This document shows positions 20,489 through 31,502 of a stretch of 64,000 bases of DNA, one piece after another. The position numbers and the translations under genes were made by a program. Within the stretch, counting starts at the first letter, position 1; the number at the start of each line of letters is the position of its first letter. The DNA comes from Phytomonas francai (taxonomy: Eukaryota; Euglenozoa; Kinetoplastea; Trypanosomatida; Trypanosomatidae), in NCBI GenBank assembly GCA_001766655.1, contig MJCC01000004.1, forward strand, positions 1,369,842 through 1,433,841, in the 5' to 3' direction. Under the pieces are notes generated by a model that ran no database searches, was not told the DNA's origin, and saw only the letters and a program-made list of their open reading frames with translations.

Positions 20489-23400
20489 ATGAGCCCGCGC
20501 GGCAATTCGATAAAGCGCAGCTCGCAGCCTTCTACCGAGCACAATGAAGACAGGGATGCATTAGTGCTCGGGGACCGGAACGATCTTCACCTCGGAGACT
20601 ACATTGCTTTTGGGCGAGCCAAGCCGAATCTTGACACACACATTTCCCTCGGTAAGGTCGTTGGGTTTCCGTCTCCTCACACTGTGAAGGTGGCTTACTA
20701 TAACCCAATTAATGCAGATACGGTACTACCCGATCCCATAAGCGAGGAAAAGACCCGCAAGCATGCCGAAGAGGAGGACAAGCTTGAGCTTTGGGAGCAT
20801 CGTGAGAAGCTACGCGAGGAGCTGGTGGAGGCTGTGAGTTTGGAGCATGAGGCCTCGCAGAGGCTGTTCCATGCGCGTGAGCAAACATTACAGAAGCAGT
20901 CTTCTGTCGGGAACACCACCATGGATGCACTTGAGGCTCTTGAACGTGCTCGAGAGCGTGTACGGCAGATTGCACCTCGTCAATGGCGCGATCTACGCAC
21001 TCGCTCCGATGTCCCGGAAGGTTTGTTACCGCTCCTTCGCTCAGTTATGTTGGTACTAGGCGAGGATCGCGCGGTGTCGTTGCAGGTTATGCAGGAAATT
21101 CTGAAGCAGCCTAATTTCGTCCAGAGGATGCTTTCATGGGATTGCACTACGCACCCCATGTCTCACTCGCGCCGCAGTAAGATTGTCAGTTTGTGCTCCA
21201 ATGGGGCGCTGGAAGAGAAGGGCCGCCGTCAAGGCACGCATGATGGTGGCGCTCAGTCAACAACAGTTGTACCTGAGTTAGGGACCAACGTCGGTACGGC
21301 ATCCAACTTCGACAGTGTAGTGAGGGTGTGGATCAATGCTCAGCTTGCGTGCTGCGCTGCTACTGAGGCACAGGAGGAGATTGTCAGCGAGTGCTTGGCT
21401 GAGCAGCAGGAGCAGCGTGTTTTACTACGTGAGGTTAATGACATGCGGATCGGCATAAGCCACCTTGAGGCCAAAATATATGAGGAGAAATGCGCCATTA
21501 TGGGCATTGACCCAAGGCCAAAGTCTGTTATGCCGCTTGACGCATTTCCAACAGATAGTCTGTTCTACAAGCGCACCTACCAGGATGCAGAAAACCATTT
21601 TGTGCAAGACATCATCTTGAGGGGATCCGTGGTTCTGAACTTTGGTCCAATGGTCAGTGAGGACACCCAGGGCTATGTGCGACTCAACAAACAACAGACT
21701 GATGCCTTGCACAATGCTTCTTTCGAGTTTCGCGTCGTGCGGGATGCTGAAGAGATGCAGGATTTGCTATCCCAGAAGGAACACGAGGAGGGTGAGATTC
21801 AGGAGCTTCGTGCACTCATTAACGAATTGCGCAACAAACCCAGTCGCACACCGGAGGAAGAGGAGGAGCTTGCGCAGTTGGAGAATCTTCTCGAAGCTGC
21901 TGAGCATGAGCATCAGGAAACCTTATCTCGTATTGCAGATCTATACGCCTGCGGTCGGGGTGCTAAAGCGATCACTATATCCAAGAAGTGTCCGAGCTAT
22001 AGGTACTCACAGTTGACTTGCAGGATGGCTGGTGATTGGCAGACGATGCTTAACGATGTGGAGCTCCGCAGGCAGTTGAATGATGCTCTGCGCGATGATA
22101 TCATTCACGCACTTTACATTCCTCGACAAGATGTGCTTGACATTCATGCTGAATCACCACATTTCTATTTTACAGTGAAGCACAGCGGTAAGCTGAGTGA
22201 TAAGAAGCTTCAGGGCCTTGTAAACAATGATGAATTCCATTATATGTCGACTTTCTACAGGAGAATCACTGGAAAGAGGACTCAACCTCTGAATACACCT
22301 GAACAGATTGCAAGGTACGAGGAACAACTGCGGCTGCTTGAGAAATTGCGCAAAGAAGGGTTTTTTTGCGGGATGGCTATCCAGGAACGTCTCGATGACT
22401 ATTATGATGATGACGGATGCCTAAGCGAGGAGTTCTCCGACGACGTTGTGAGCGACCCGGATTACTGCCAAGCCAGCATTGTGATTCCCAGTATGCGGTT
22501 GGACTACACTGAATCGTCATTTTTGGGCCCCGTTGTGATTTACGCCGAAGACAACAGTACCCCCAAGCATATAGTGAATAACGAAGACGCTATTGATGTG
22601 GACGCAACGCCTACTGTCGAACACGACCGTGCAGAAAGTCCCTTTGGTGAAGCGAATGCCGTCAGAGATGGATCGCATGCTGAATTGCACTCACTGAACT
22701 CCGGAAGGGCCCAACTCCCCCGCAAGGACTCCCAGACCCTCGACAGGGAGTCGCAGCACTCCGGAAGGGCCCAACTTTCTCGCAAGGACTCCCAGACCCT
22801 CGANGCACTCCGGAAGGGCCCAACTTTCTCGCAAGGACTCCCAGACCCTCGAAAGGGAGTTGCTGCACTCCGGAAGGGCCCAACTTTCTCGCAAGGACTC
22901 CCAGACCCTCGAAAGGGAGTCGCAGCACTCCGGAAGGGCCCAACTTTCTCGCAAGGACTCCCAGACCCTCGANNNNNNNNNNNNNNNNNNNNNNNNNNNN
23001 NNNNNNNNNNNNNNNNNNNNNNNNNNNNNNNNNNNNNNNNNNNNNNNNNNNNNNNNNNNNNNNNNNNNNNNNNNNNNNNNNNNNNNNNNNNNNNNNNNNN
23101 NNNNNNNNNNNNNNNNNNNNNNNNNNNNNNNNNNNNNNNNNNNNNNNNNNNNNNNNNNNNNNNNNNNNNNNNNNNNNNNNNNNNNNNNNNNNNNNNNNNN
23201 NNNNNNNNNNNNNNNNNNNNNNNNNNNNNNNNNNNNNNNNNNNNNNNNNNNNNNNNNNNNNNNNNNNNNNNNNNNNNNNNNNNNNNNNNNNNNNNNNNNN
23301 NNNNNNNNNNNNNNNNNNNNNNNNNNNNNNNNNNNNNNNNNNNNNNNNNNNNNNNNNNNNNNNNNNNNNNNNNNNNNNNNNNNNNNNNNNNNNNNNNNNN

Positions 23401-23604
23401 NNNNNNNNNNNNNNNNNNNNNNNNNNNNNNNNNNNNNNNNNNNNNNNNNNNNNNNNNNNNNNNNNNNNNNNNNNNNNNNNNNNNNNNNNNNNNNNNNNNN
23501 NNNNNNNNNNNNNNNNNNNNNNNNNNNNNNNNNNNNNNNNNNNNNNNNNNNNNNNNNNNNNNNNNNCCCTCGACAGGGAGTTGCTGCACTCCGGAAGGGA
23601 TTGA
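20489..23604 (+). CDS. Paralogue with dynein-type stalk/microtubule-binding head, one FAZ-type repeat and 20-residue C-terminal repeats (gapped)
   Basis: Shares its plan with the gene at 11716. Residues 28-62 form the small N-terminal domain (LHLGDYIAFGR, LGKVVGF). A long coiled coil follows at about 80-165. The dynein-type head spans about 166-285 (DLRTRSDVPEGLLPLLRSV, VMQEILKQPNF, RMLSWD, then VRVWINAQL) and carries a roughly 40-residue insertion at about 235-270. A second coiled coil runs to about 335. The shared NFG...GY module is at about 370-410, another Glu-rich coil at about 415-480, and one FAZ-type repeat at about 510-592 (GDWQTML, ALRDDIIHAL, FYFTVKH, MSTFYRR). Then comes an acidic stretch and 20-residue repeats (HSGRAQLSRKDSQTL) interrupted by N at 22804 and 594 Ns. 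In the repeat frame the protein ends at TGA 23602-23604; in the frame of the start codon it would run to 23659. I prefer the repeat-frame end, because gap lengths are unreliable. Confidence 0.75.
22697..23600 (+). repeat. 60-bp tandem repeats encoding a 20-residue Ser/Arg/Lys-rich unit
   Basis: Units start at 22697, 22757, 22806, 22866 and 22926, then 594 Ns, then a last partial unit at 23567-23600. Spacing is exactly 60 bp except at the single N (22804), where it is 49. Twelve unit bases appear replaced by the one N, which shifts the apparent frame. Third-position differences (for example TTGCTG versus TCGCAG at the unit end) show recent amplification. The unit carries repeated SRKDS-type basophilic phosphosite candidates. 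Confidence 0.95.
22973..23566. other. Assembly gap, 594 N, in the 60-bp repeat array
   Basis: The gap is flanked by repeat units on both sides, so array collapse is the evident cause. The frame on its two sides does not agree over 594 nt, so the length is an estimate. Confidence 0.95.
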
Positions 23605-23899
23605 AGAGCTAAGTTACTCCGCCCCTAGGTGTTGGGGTGAATTTGGAGAAACCCTCTAGCGGTATCCGCTTAGCACACATCACTACCATAGTCCCCAATA
23701 GCACAAGTTGTGTTTATCGCCCCATTTAGTAGGAAGAGCCCGCTGCCAGTGGTGAGCAGTGTTATTGTTTCTCGAGCAGCTTGACGCTTATGGGCGCTCC
23801 AGGGTGATTTCTATTGTTTGTCACTACCGAGAAAAGTATGTAGGACGCATTGACAAGCTTCAAGGAAAAGGAGGAGTGGATCAGTGAAGAAAGGGTGCT

Positions 23900-23994
23900 G
23901 AACAGAAAAAGTAGCTTCTAGATTTGTGTACACTCAAACCGAGGATACTATAATCACTAAGCGGGGAAGCTGTGTTTTAATTGAGGCGTATTTT
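23900..23994 (+). repeat. Flank repeat B, copy 2
   Basis: A 95-nt match to 19596-19690, downstream of the gene at 20489. Confidence 0.95.
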
Positions 23995-24864
23995 ATTATT
24001 TGAAATAACATTTGATTCTAGACTTTGTGCTATCTTTATCGTACATTTTTGAATCTTTTTTAGCATAAATAAAATGTAGAAGTTAGTAAAACCTCTACAT
24101 TTTACTTATAGACACCCATTTTGTGAGTTCTCTTGGCCAGATCTCTTTATATCGGGTGACATCTCGGTGAAGTGAGAAGGCCAAAGCTCAAAAACGCAAA
24201 TTTGTACGTTTTTGTATATCTTTTTAAGAATAGTAGAAATTTTTTTTTACAGGTATGGATGGTTGAATCAAATTGACAAATGGCCTCTTTTTAATTCGGA
24301 AACTAATAATAGGAAGAGGCTTTAGTTTGTAACAATGATTGTCATAAGGAGGTATTGCATGTAAGCCGAAAATATTTTATGGCACCATTTGAACTTACTA
24401 TGTTAATGTGAGTTTTTCTTCTTTTGTCAGTTTTAAAAGACTCGATGTTCCTGTATTTTTCATTGATTTTTTCCCCTTTATCTAACTAGTACTCTAATTT
24501 TGTCTATATTTTAAAATAACGTTTACAGGTGAATCAAAGGAAAGCAAACAGGTAAGCAACAATAATGTGTAATGACAATGCCCAAATAGATTTATTATTT
24601 TCGAAAAAAACAGTCGCTTGACTAGTTGGTGCGTGTCTATAGGAATTTGGAAAAAATAGTAACGAATGCACCGTACCGCTGATTTATTAGAATAAAATTT
24701 GAATGATATTGTGCCATACCCTTTCAGAATATACACATGCACATATGTATGTCTGCATATAGTCGTATATAATTTTTTTCTCCATTGAATTTTCCTTTCG
24801 TCTACTTAGGATTCTGTGTATTATCTATGGATAAAATTTCTTAAGTAGGATTGGGGAAAAATGA

Positions 24865-24878
24865 TTTTTTTTTTACAG
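24865..24878 (+). promoter_or_regulatory. Possible trans-splice acceptor for the gene at 25117
   Basis: T10 followed by ACAG. A second candidate CAG lies nearer the ATG at about 25065-25067. Confidence 0.35.
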
Positions 24879-25116
24879 CTCTCCATGACGCACTTATGCA
24901 CACCGCTTTTCGTCACCTCATTTTCCTCAACAACTTTCATTTTTTGTAATCTATAATGAGCAGTTTGCAAATTCTAGTAACAGAATACGAATAAAAAGGT
25001 AAGGCTTAGAAGATTTCTCGTTCATTTTATTTGTTTTACGCACCGTCAATCGCTTGCTATCGCGCAGGTACTTCAATCTTTAAATTGAAGAAAAAGGAAG
25101 AGGGTTTCGTGACATC

Positions 25117-25770
25117 ATGACAAGCGTGTGTTGTGGGAAATCGCATGTTAAGCACCACATCCAAAATGGTATGGAGTTTAACCAGGCGTTGGATGGGAGC
25201 TACGTCATTGATGGTGTTCTCTACCCACGCTATGAACGAGAGATCGATCGTGATGGCTTCGAATGTTCACATCACAGCTTGAAATTTCATGGCGACGACT
25301 GGGATATCCCGCTTACACAGCGACGTGGAGAGTTGACAAAGGGCTTCATCGAAGACGCGAGTGCCGCCACGAAGGAGCCAGAGGGCAACATTAGGGATTT
25401 GCGGTTCTTTTTGGCTGATAATTATTTGCTTGTGAAGTTTACAGTACGGCATCAGACCAATATATCCGCAAAGGGCATACAGAGTGACCTGCTTAGATAT
25501 AGCTGGGAGAAAACTAAGAGTTTTTACCGGGCGCGCGAAAAGAGGGTACACCCGACTTCTTTGCAAAATACGGAAGAAAAATATGCAGCGAAAAGCCTAA
25601 AACTGCAATTATCGTGCGATCTAAACAAGTTTGGCCGTCCCAACGCCGGCGATGAAGGTCCTAAGTTTCGGGATGGGAAGGACACGGATGAGGAGCCATA
25701 CCCATATGAGGTGCAGAGATCAGCGTCGGAAAAGTTTAACAAATTATACGCTAGCTTCAGAATTACGTAG
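25117..25770 (+). CDS. Short paralogue with a single FAZ-type repeat
   Basis: 217 residues. Residues about 45-142 match one repeat of the two larger neighbours: HSLKFHGDDWDIPL, then LTKGFIEDASAAT, LLVKFTVRH, and SWEKTKSFYRAREKR in the place of the usual YPxxWALYxxR. No coiled coil and no dynein-type head are present. The N-terminus MTSVCCGKSH has adjacent cysteines that could be modified, but there is no Gly2, so N-myristoylation is unlikely. The C-terminal 70 residues are polar and charged. It is the third member of the locus and may be a trimmed duplicate or a regulator of the larger proteins. Its function is unknown. Confidence 0.7.
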   Translation: MTSVCCGKSHVKHHIQNGMEFNQALDGSYVIDGVLYPRYEREIDRDGFECSHHSLKFHGDDWDIPLTQRRGELTKGFIEDASAATKEPEGNIRDLRFFLADNYLLVKFTVRHQTNISAKGIQSDLLRYSWEKTKSFYRAREKRVHPTSLQNTEEKYAAKSLKLQLSCDLNKFGRPNAGDEGPKFRDGKDTDEEPYPYEVQRSASEKFNKLYASFRIT

Positions 25771-28268
25771 GGAAGATGGGGAAGAGTGATCTAAAAGATT
25801 TTTTCCCCAGTCGTAGAACCCCCTCAAAAAAAGAGTAATACTCAAGAAAAATCAAGATTCTGTTTCAGAAAACATGCGCGCTAACCTTAAGGTTGTCATT
25901 TTAGATATAACTAAGTTGTTTAACTTTTCTTTTTACATGATGCTAGCTTTCTTTCTTTATATCCAACACAAGAGAGTGGTTAGAAATCCTGATTGTCATT
26001 TAATTAAATTGTCTTTATGAGATATTATGGTATACACTAGTCCTCATTTTGATACGTGCACCTAACGAGAATTTGAAAAAGCTGGTTTATTCCTTTTCGA
26101 AGGGTAGTTTTCGTTGCATTTATAATTAAAATATTCTTTTGTGAGATGCAATTCTTATTAATTTGACATTTCATGCATCGGGAGAAGTCTCATCGTTTTT
26201 CCGTTTGCTTTTGTAGTGGAGGGGTCTACTTTTATTTTGAGGGAAAGGCTACATCCCTTTATAAGAGTTCCATCTCTTTACTACATATACACCGTGTTCT
26301 TTATTGTGATTTTGCTCTTATGAAATTGATTGGGAAAAAATAACTGACGGGAAAGAGAATAGATCAATTTTTTTTCTCATTATTTTTTCTTTTACCTTAC
26401 GCTCGTTATGCATTATGAGACGTATAAAGGTGATGAACGTCACATGTTTGGAAAGAGTTCTGTTTAGCATTGAAATTCCGGAAGTTCATTTTTACATGTT
26501 ATGAAATTTGTTCACTGCATGTATGGGGCTTGTTGCAAGTTGTTATAAATTCGAGGCAGGATAATCTTTCTGATTGTGTGATTTTTTTTGTGTTAATATT
26601 ATTATTAATTTATAACATATCGTCAAAAGGCGACATATATGACATTAAAAAAACCATTACACATTAAACTGTTAATCTTTGCTTGTATGCAATGACACCG
26701 CACGATTCAAGAGTGCCTTGAAATATTTATAAAAATGATTACAATAAAGAGTTAATAATTTCATTTCACACAAGCCCATTTTTTGTCTGTTTTTCGTTTT
26801 CTTATTTCATCTATGAAGGACATTTTCCCCATAATTTTTGAAGTTCCTTACTACTACTTTTGAAAGACCATAATGATCTTATTTTCCCCTTAAACTGTCT
26901 TCTCCGGAAAGGTGACCTCTGGACTCAGCGGATGCAGCTTTCCGTTTTATGAATTTCTACGGTACTCCTGCGGTATACATTCAGCTCTGAGAACACCATG
27001 GTAGTCGTTGCTGCGTTAGTTGTGGATGTAGTTTGCGGTAGCAGACCATTTCAGAAGATAGTTTGGGATCATTTATCCCCAGACAATGTGCGACATACCC
27101 TTAAAATTTGGCATGCATCAACGTACTAACTGTTATAAGCAGCTGACTTTGGAGCCACTCATGCTTCTAAGGCACGGAATCAGAGAAGGTATTATATCAA
27201 GTGGAACAACAGAACAGATTATATCTCTCTCTTTTGGAAAATTCAACCTTTTTTTGTTAGTTTTTCCTTTCGTCATCTTCATGTGGGTCATTTCCTGACA
27301 TTATACACTTCGTTTTATTGCTCGCAAAGGTCGTCTGAATTTATTTCGGTGCAAACCAATTTTAACGCACGCTTGTGTAGTCTCGTAGCACCGTATATCG
27401 TCCTCGAACTTATAACGTAAGTCACTGCGTATTCGGAGGCTTTATTGCCAGGGTTCTATTCTTGTTTAATGTATCTATCGCTCTGGAGCTCAATTTGTGA
27501 GAGAGAGAAAAAAGGTTATAATCACCAGTTCTCTTTCCTTTCTCTTCGTTCGAACCTGAGGTACTAAACGTTGATACTACGGCAGGGTGGAAGGGTTCAT
27601 CAGAGACTCAGATGCGCTTTTCTACTACCGTAAACATTCTACATGCGCACACGTGGTGTGATTATTTTTTTCATATCCTTTTTGCTTTGTTTATCACTGC
27701 TATATCATTTTTTTTTGTGCTTGCTTCTAACAGGTGTGAATGTTCTTCCTATTGGATCGGCACCATTCAGAACCCTTTATCTATACATTAGCGGAATTTT
27801 AAATTCATTCAAAACATGGAAATACCGCCTGGGGATGCAGAAATGAAGGAGAAAGAGGGTGCGAATACATGTCTGGGGAGGAAGAAAGAGCGTGCATTGC
27901 TTTTTGATACCCATGCATGATGCATTTCTGTATTTTCCTTTGTTTAAGGCAGCCATCTGGGACTCATGTCTGCGACTAATGCGGTATAGCTACCTCATTA
28001 CCACACTACATTTTTCTTTTCCCATGCCTTTTGTGTGAAACATGCATCCAAAATGAGTTCAGCCCTATCGAATATTCTTTATCTTTTTGAATGCTTCTTT
28101 TCCCTCTGTGCATTAAAAATGGGGCACTCTAAACTTTACACACCCATCATACACTTTTAGCTTTATTAGATCGATATTTACATAGCTTTATAAATCCCCT
28201 CTTATAGTTCCTTCTCCCGATTTTCAAGCATTCACCAACTTCTTTTTTGTATAACATTTTACCACACC
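25771..28268. other. Long intergenic spacer
   Basis: 2.5 kb, mostly AT-rich. A less AT-rich stretch at about 26890-27610 stands out from the rest and could hold non-coding RNA or UTR, but I found no tRNA or other RNA gene I can support. Small open frames (26470-26667, 27086-27298, 27643-27846) look random. Confidence 0.5.
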
Positions 28269-29372
28269 ATGGACGCGGTAATGGAGCGCGCGCAAAAGGT
28301 TGGCGATATTTTCACTGACCGGTGGGTCGAGTTTCGGCAAGACCTCAAGGGCTATTGCCAGACGCTATCCTCCCGCCCACGTCAGGTCGCCGTGGGTGCC
28401 GTCTCGGCTGCCCTTGTGCTCCTAGCGGCCCGTTTTCTGCGCGCCCGCGCGACGGCCCGGCGCGTCGCCGGCGACGAGGCCGACCCCGACGAGACCGCGC
28501 TCCGTCACGCCCTCGAGCTCTACAACCCGCCCTCGTGGGCGGGCCCCTTCCCGAAGCTCCGCGGCCTCACCGAGGCCTCCGACTTCCCCGCGCGCCTGTG
28601 CCTCAAATTCAAGATCTACACGACACACGCGCGGGGGGGCCTGCGGGGGCTCGACCTCGGCTGTGCCACGGGCGCCACCGCCTTCGAGATGTCCAAGTAC
28701 TTCGACGGCGACGTCGTCTGCGTCGATCGCGCCGCGGCGCGGGTGCGGCTGGCCGCCGCGGTGCGCGCGAGCGTCTGTGACGGGGGAGAGCCGGTGCGCT
28801 ACACCGTCCCCGTCCAGGGCGAGCTCTCCGAGGAGCGCGTCGCGAGGCCCGCGGAGGACGCGTTCCCGGAGCGCTGCGCCTTCTTCCTTGGTGACCCGAT
28901 GGACTTGTTCGAGGGCGAGGAGGGGGATCCGTCGGGGGGGCCCTACCACAGGGGCTCGCGAACGTACCCGGATTTGAAGTACTGGCGCGCGAAACCCGGA
29001 GAGAGCTTTGACGGTGTTTTATGCCTTAACGTTCTCAGCCGCGTGCCCAACCCCAGAAGACTGCTCAAGAGCTTCCACAGGCTGCTCAACGAAGGCGGGA
29101 TCTTAGTCCTCGCGGACCCGTATTCGTGGTCGGAGGAGTTTACAGACAAGTCAAATTGGATCGGCGGAAAGGACGGCGTCCGTAGCGAGGATGCTGTGGA
29201 GGATATCCTATCTGAGGAACTGGAGAAGGTCTATGCTTCGGATGAGCCTTTCTTTATCCGAAATCACATTCGGCTTTACCAATTACAGCTCTTACACTGT
29301 GGCGTGTGGCGGAAGAAGCTGAGGGTAACTCCTTATAAGAAAAGACTAATGCAGCATGACATTTCTTCGTAG
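28269..29372 (+). CDS. Membrane-anchored SAM methyltransferase of the ovothiol (4-mercaptohistidine N1-methyltransferase) type
   Basis: 367 residues. A single hydrophobic segment at about 39-58 (VAVGAVSAALVLLAARFL) is followed by basic residues and suggests an N-terminal membrane anchor. The rest is a class I methyltransferase. SAM-binding motif I is LDLGCATGATAF (128-139), with the acidic end of strand 2 at VVCVDRA. Motif IV is FDGVLCLNVLSRVPNP, then GGILVLADPYSWSEEFT and NWIGG. The Pro-Tyr-x-Trp-x-Glu-Glu-Phe-Thr then WxGG signature and the QGELSEE region match the methyltransferase that finishes ovothiol A by methylating the imidazole of 5-thiohistidine. Trypanosomatids make ovothiol as an antioxidant thiol. 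The iron-dependent sulfoxide synthase part of OvoA is absent, so this protein would act alone or on another substrate. Residues 60-120 and 150-250 fall in a very GC-rich patch. Confidence 0.75.
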   Translation: MDAVMERAQKVGDIFTDRWVEFRQDLKGYCQTLSSRPRQVAVGAVSAALVLLAARFLRARATARRVAGDEADPDETALRHALELYNPPSWAGPFPKLRGLTEASDFPARLCLKFKIYTTHARGGLRGLDLGCATGATAFEMSKYFDGDVVCVDRAAARVRLAAAVRASVCDGGEPVRYTVPVQGELSEERVARPAEDAFPERCAFFLGDPMDLFEGEEGDPSGGPYHRGSRTYPDLKYWRAKPGESFDGVLCLNVLSRVPNPRRLLKSFHRLLNEGGILVLADPYSWSEEFTDKSNWIGGKDGVRSEDAVEDILSEELEKVYASDEPFFIRNHIRLYQLQLLHCGVWRKKLRVTPYKKRLMQHDISS

Positions 29373-29787
29373 ATTTTTTTTTGCTCTCCAGTGTCGAATG
29401 CTTGAAAGGGCGGATCCATATATTGCATAGGTACAAACACGTGTTTTATCAATTAATCAATGTATGAATACACATACACACATATCTATCTATATATATA
29501 TATAGATATATTTACAGATTTTACACATTATGTACCATGACGTCCTTTTGTCACCATTAAACATGAAAATAAGCGCAATGAAACGAATCGGAAATACTTA
29601 AATTCTGTTATCAGGCTCTCATTAGCAGTATTCAATATATGAATTCTATACACTGAAACAATATAATCATATATATTCATTTTTTTTTACAAGTAGAGTT
29701 GTGTCTGTGTTCACTTTTTCGTGAGTATTGGCATGGACTGTCAAGCAAAAACAGGATTACCACCTCTTTGCGCATCTATAGTTGCAG

Positions 29788-29818
<31 letters not shown>

Positions 29819-30347
29819 ACATCTTTTTTTTTTTAGATTGTATTCATGCGTTAGATGTAAACAAGAAGAAGCATCGTTTTCGTGCAAACGATAGCTTTGT
29901 ACTGGGCGATTTGGGATAAATACCTAGCAGTAATAGATTTCCATAAGAAGGGAAGGCCATGGGGGGTAATGCATGCAAAAGTTTCTCTGCTAAGACAAAA
30001 TTTTCTTTATTGACAACAAAAAGTGTGATTCCTCGGTTACTTAGCATTTTTCTTGATCAGTGTTATTTTCGTGTTGCGCAAACCACTATCCTTACGAGCA
30101 CCTACAAACATAGGTCTGCTGACGGATCATCTACCATTCTTCAACTCTACTTCTTATAAGTCATATCAAGTTAACCTAAAGAATCTGCTACATTTACCTT
30201 TGGTAGCAGCCGTCAGGGTGAACTTCCCTCTGATGCACTGAATTAGTAAAAAATAAAGTCGGAAAAGACTTGAGCATATATATATATCTATATATCTATA
30301 TATTATAGCATTTTACTATTCATACATTTTTGCGTTTCGAACAGCGA
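29373..30347. other. Intergenic spacer with AT microsatellites
   Basis: 975 nt with (AT)n at 29788-29816 and TATC/TATA-rich stretches at about 29480-29515 and 30275-30303. No gene is supported. Confidence 0.6.
29788..29816. repeat. (AT)n microsatellite
   Basis: About 14 dinucleotides in a spacer. Confidence 0.9.
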
Positions 30348-31502
30348 ATGGAATTACGTATCAAGCAGTGGAAGCTGTTATCGCAGGCGTACCCGCTGTA
30401 TTACGGCATCCCATCTCATGACGGCGCCACCGTGTGGAGTTCCTCGTCGGAACTCCAAGAGAAGGCGCGGGTAGCCCCGTTTCTGGATGATTTTGTCCAT
30501 ACCACCGTGCCCCGTATCGAAAAGGCCTTTGGGGGGGATCTATGCCTCGAATCCTCGCCTGCGTTTTCCGCCACAGACGCAGGCGATCTTATCACAAAGG
30601 GCGACCGGGTGGTTTACCCTTTTTGGCGTCGTCTCGTCCCGCGGTGCGTCGATGAGCTGCTGGTCTACCTCTTTTCGGTCGACCTCGGGGACGCGGCGGC
30701 GCGGGCGCGCGGCCGCGACGGCACCCCCCGCGCGCGAGCCCTCGCGGACCGGTACCGCCCGCTGAGCTTCTCCGAAATCCAACTCCTCCACCTTATTCAC
30801 CGGGGCGGGGTGGAGCGGGCGGGGCTGCGGGCGGAGCTCGCGCGGGCCCAGGCATCCCCGCCGGGCCCCGTCGCGCGGGGGGAGAGGGCGGGCCGAGGGC
30901 GTTTTGGGCCGCACACGGTCGGGCAGCCCGCGGGGGATGGGGTGCTGCGGGGGGGGCTCTGTGGGCTGTGCCACGAGGACGACGGCGAGCTCCTGCGCTG
31001 CGACCACTGCGGCGACCTCCGGCACGAGGCGTGCGGGGGGCCCCATCCGGACACCGCCGTGAGGCTTTGCCGGCCGTGCCGACGCGCGGCCAACGTCGCG
31101 GACGACCACACCGGTGACTCGCGGAGTACTTCCCGGCTTTGCAGCTCGACAAGCTCGAGCGAGCGGGCGGAGTTGGATGCGTACTTCGGTGGGGATTCGG
31201 ATAGCGACGACACGAGCCTATCCGGGTTCGTGGTGCACACCAGCGAGGATGAGGAGGGCTCCGGGGCGGATGCGTCGAGTCGCTTGCGGCCCTCCTCCAG
31301 TCGCGACGCCTCACCGTCGGATGGGTGTGCTGGCCAAAGGCACAGAAGCGAAGGGCATGTCGGGGTTGGATCGAAGAACGGGATAAACCCTCCCAAAGAT
31401 ACTTCCCGCACCGCTAACCACAAGCGCCCTCGTTCACCGGTGAGTTTCATGGATGGTAGCAGCGATGACGATGATTTAGTTATGCTGGGTATGAAAACTT
31501 AA
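30348..31502 (+). CDS. PHD-finger protein
   Basis: 384 residues from the first ATG (30348); a TTG six codons upstream is in frame but not a likely start. A C4HC3 PHD zinc finger is complete: C205-x2-C208, C218-x2-C221, H226-x2-C229, C241-x2-C244, within GLCHEDDGELLRCDHCG and LCRPC. PHD fingers usually read the methylation state of histone H3 tails. Whether this one does is unknown; no aromatic cage can be judged here. Residues 1-110 look globular (YPLYYGIPSHDGATVW, VYPFWRRLVPRCVDELLVYLF). Residues about 120-200 lie in a very GC-rich stretch and are Ala/Arg/Gly-rich. The C-terminus is Ser/Asp-rich, with DSDSDDTS and DGSSDDDDLVM, the kind of acidic tail seen in nuclear proteins. Nuclear chromatin-associated function is inferred. 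Confidence 0.8.
   Translation: MELRIKQWKLLSQAYPLYYGIPSHDGATVWSSSSELQEKARVAPFLDDFVHTTVPRIEKAFGGDLCLESSPAFSATDAGDLITKGDRVVYPFWRRLVPRCVDELLVYLFSVDLGDAAARARGRDGTPRARALADRYRPLSFSEIQLLHLIHRGGVERAGLRAELARAQASPPGPVARGERAGRGRFGPHTVGQPAGDGVLRGGLCGLCHEDDGELLRCDHCGDLRHEACGGPHPDTAVRLCRPCRRAANVADDHTGDSRSTSRLCSSTSSSERAELDAYFGGDSDSDDTSLSGFVVHTSEDEEGSGADASSRLRPSSSRDASPSDGCAGQRHRSEGHVGVGSKNGINPPKDTSRTANHKRPRSPVSFMDGSSDDDDLVMLGMKT

Larger units (their letters stand above)
23605..25116. other. Intergenic spacer with a hairpin and flank repeat B
   Basis: 1.5 kb. The first 280 nt are GC-neutral and may be the 3' UTR of the preceding gene. Flank repeat B copy 2 lies at 23900-23994. An 11-bp inverted repeat with a 13-nt loop lies at 24070-24104 (TAAAATGTAGA and its complement). 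No gene is supported. Confidence 0.6.

Noticed and set aside
22697..23600. CRISPR-like direct repeats
   Set aside because: Sixty-base units are contiguous without spacers, translate in one frame and lie inside a eukaryotic gene.
26992..27062. Possible single-hairpin H/ACA-type guide RNA (ATGGT...ACCAT stem with AGA downstream)
   Set aside because: The lower stem is only 5 bp, the upper stem is irregular and no guide target could be tested. Chance is as likely.
27547..27558. B-box-like GTTCGAACC suggesting a tRNA gene
   Set aside because: No A box at the right distance and no cloverleaf can be drawn.
28422..28949. Minus-strand and alternative + frames over the methyltransferase
   Set aside because: Shadows of the GC-rich patch; only the 28269 frame carries the methyltransferase motifs.
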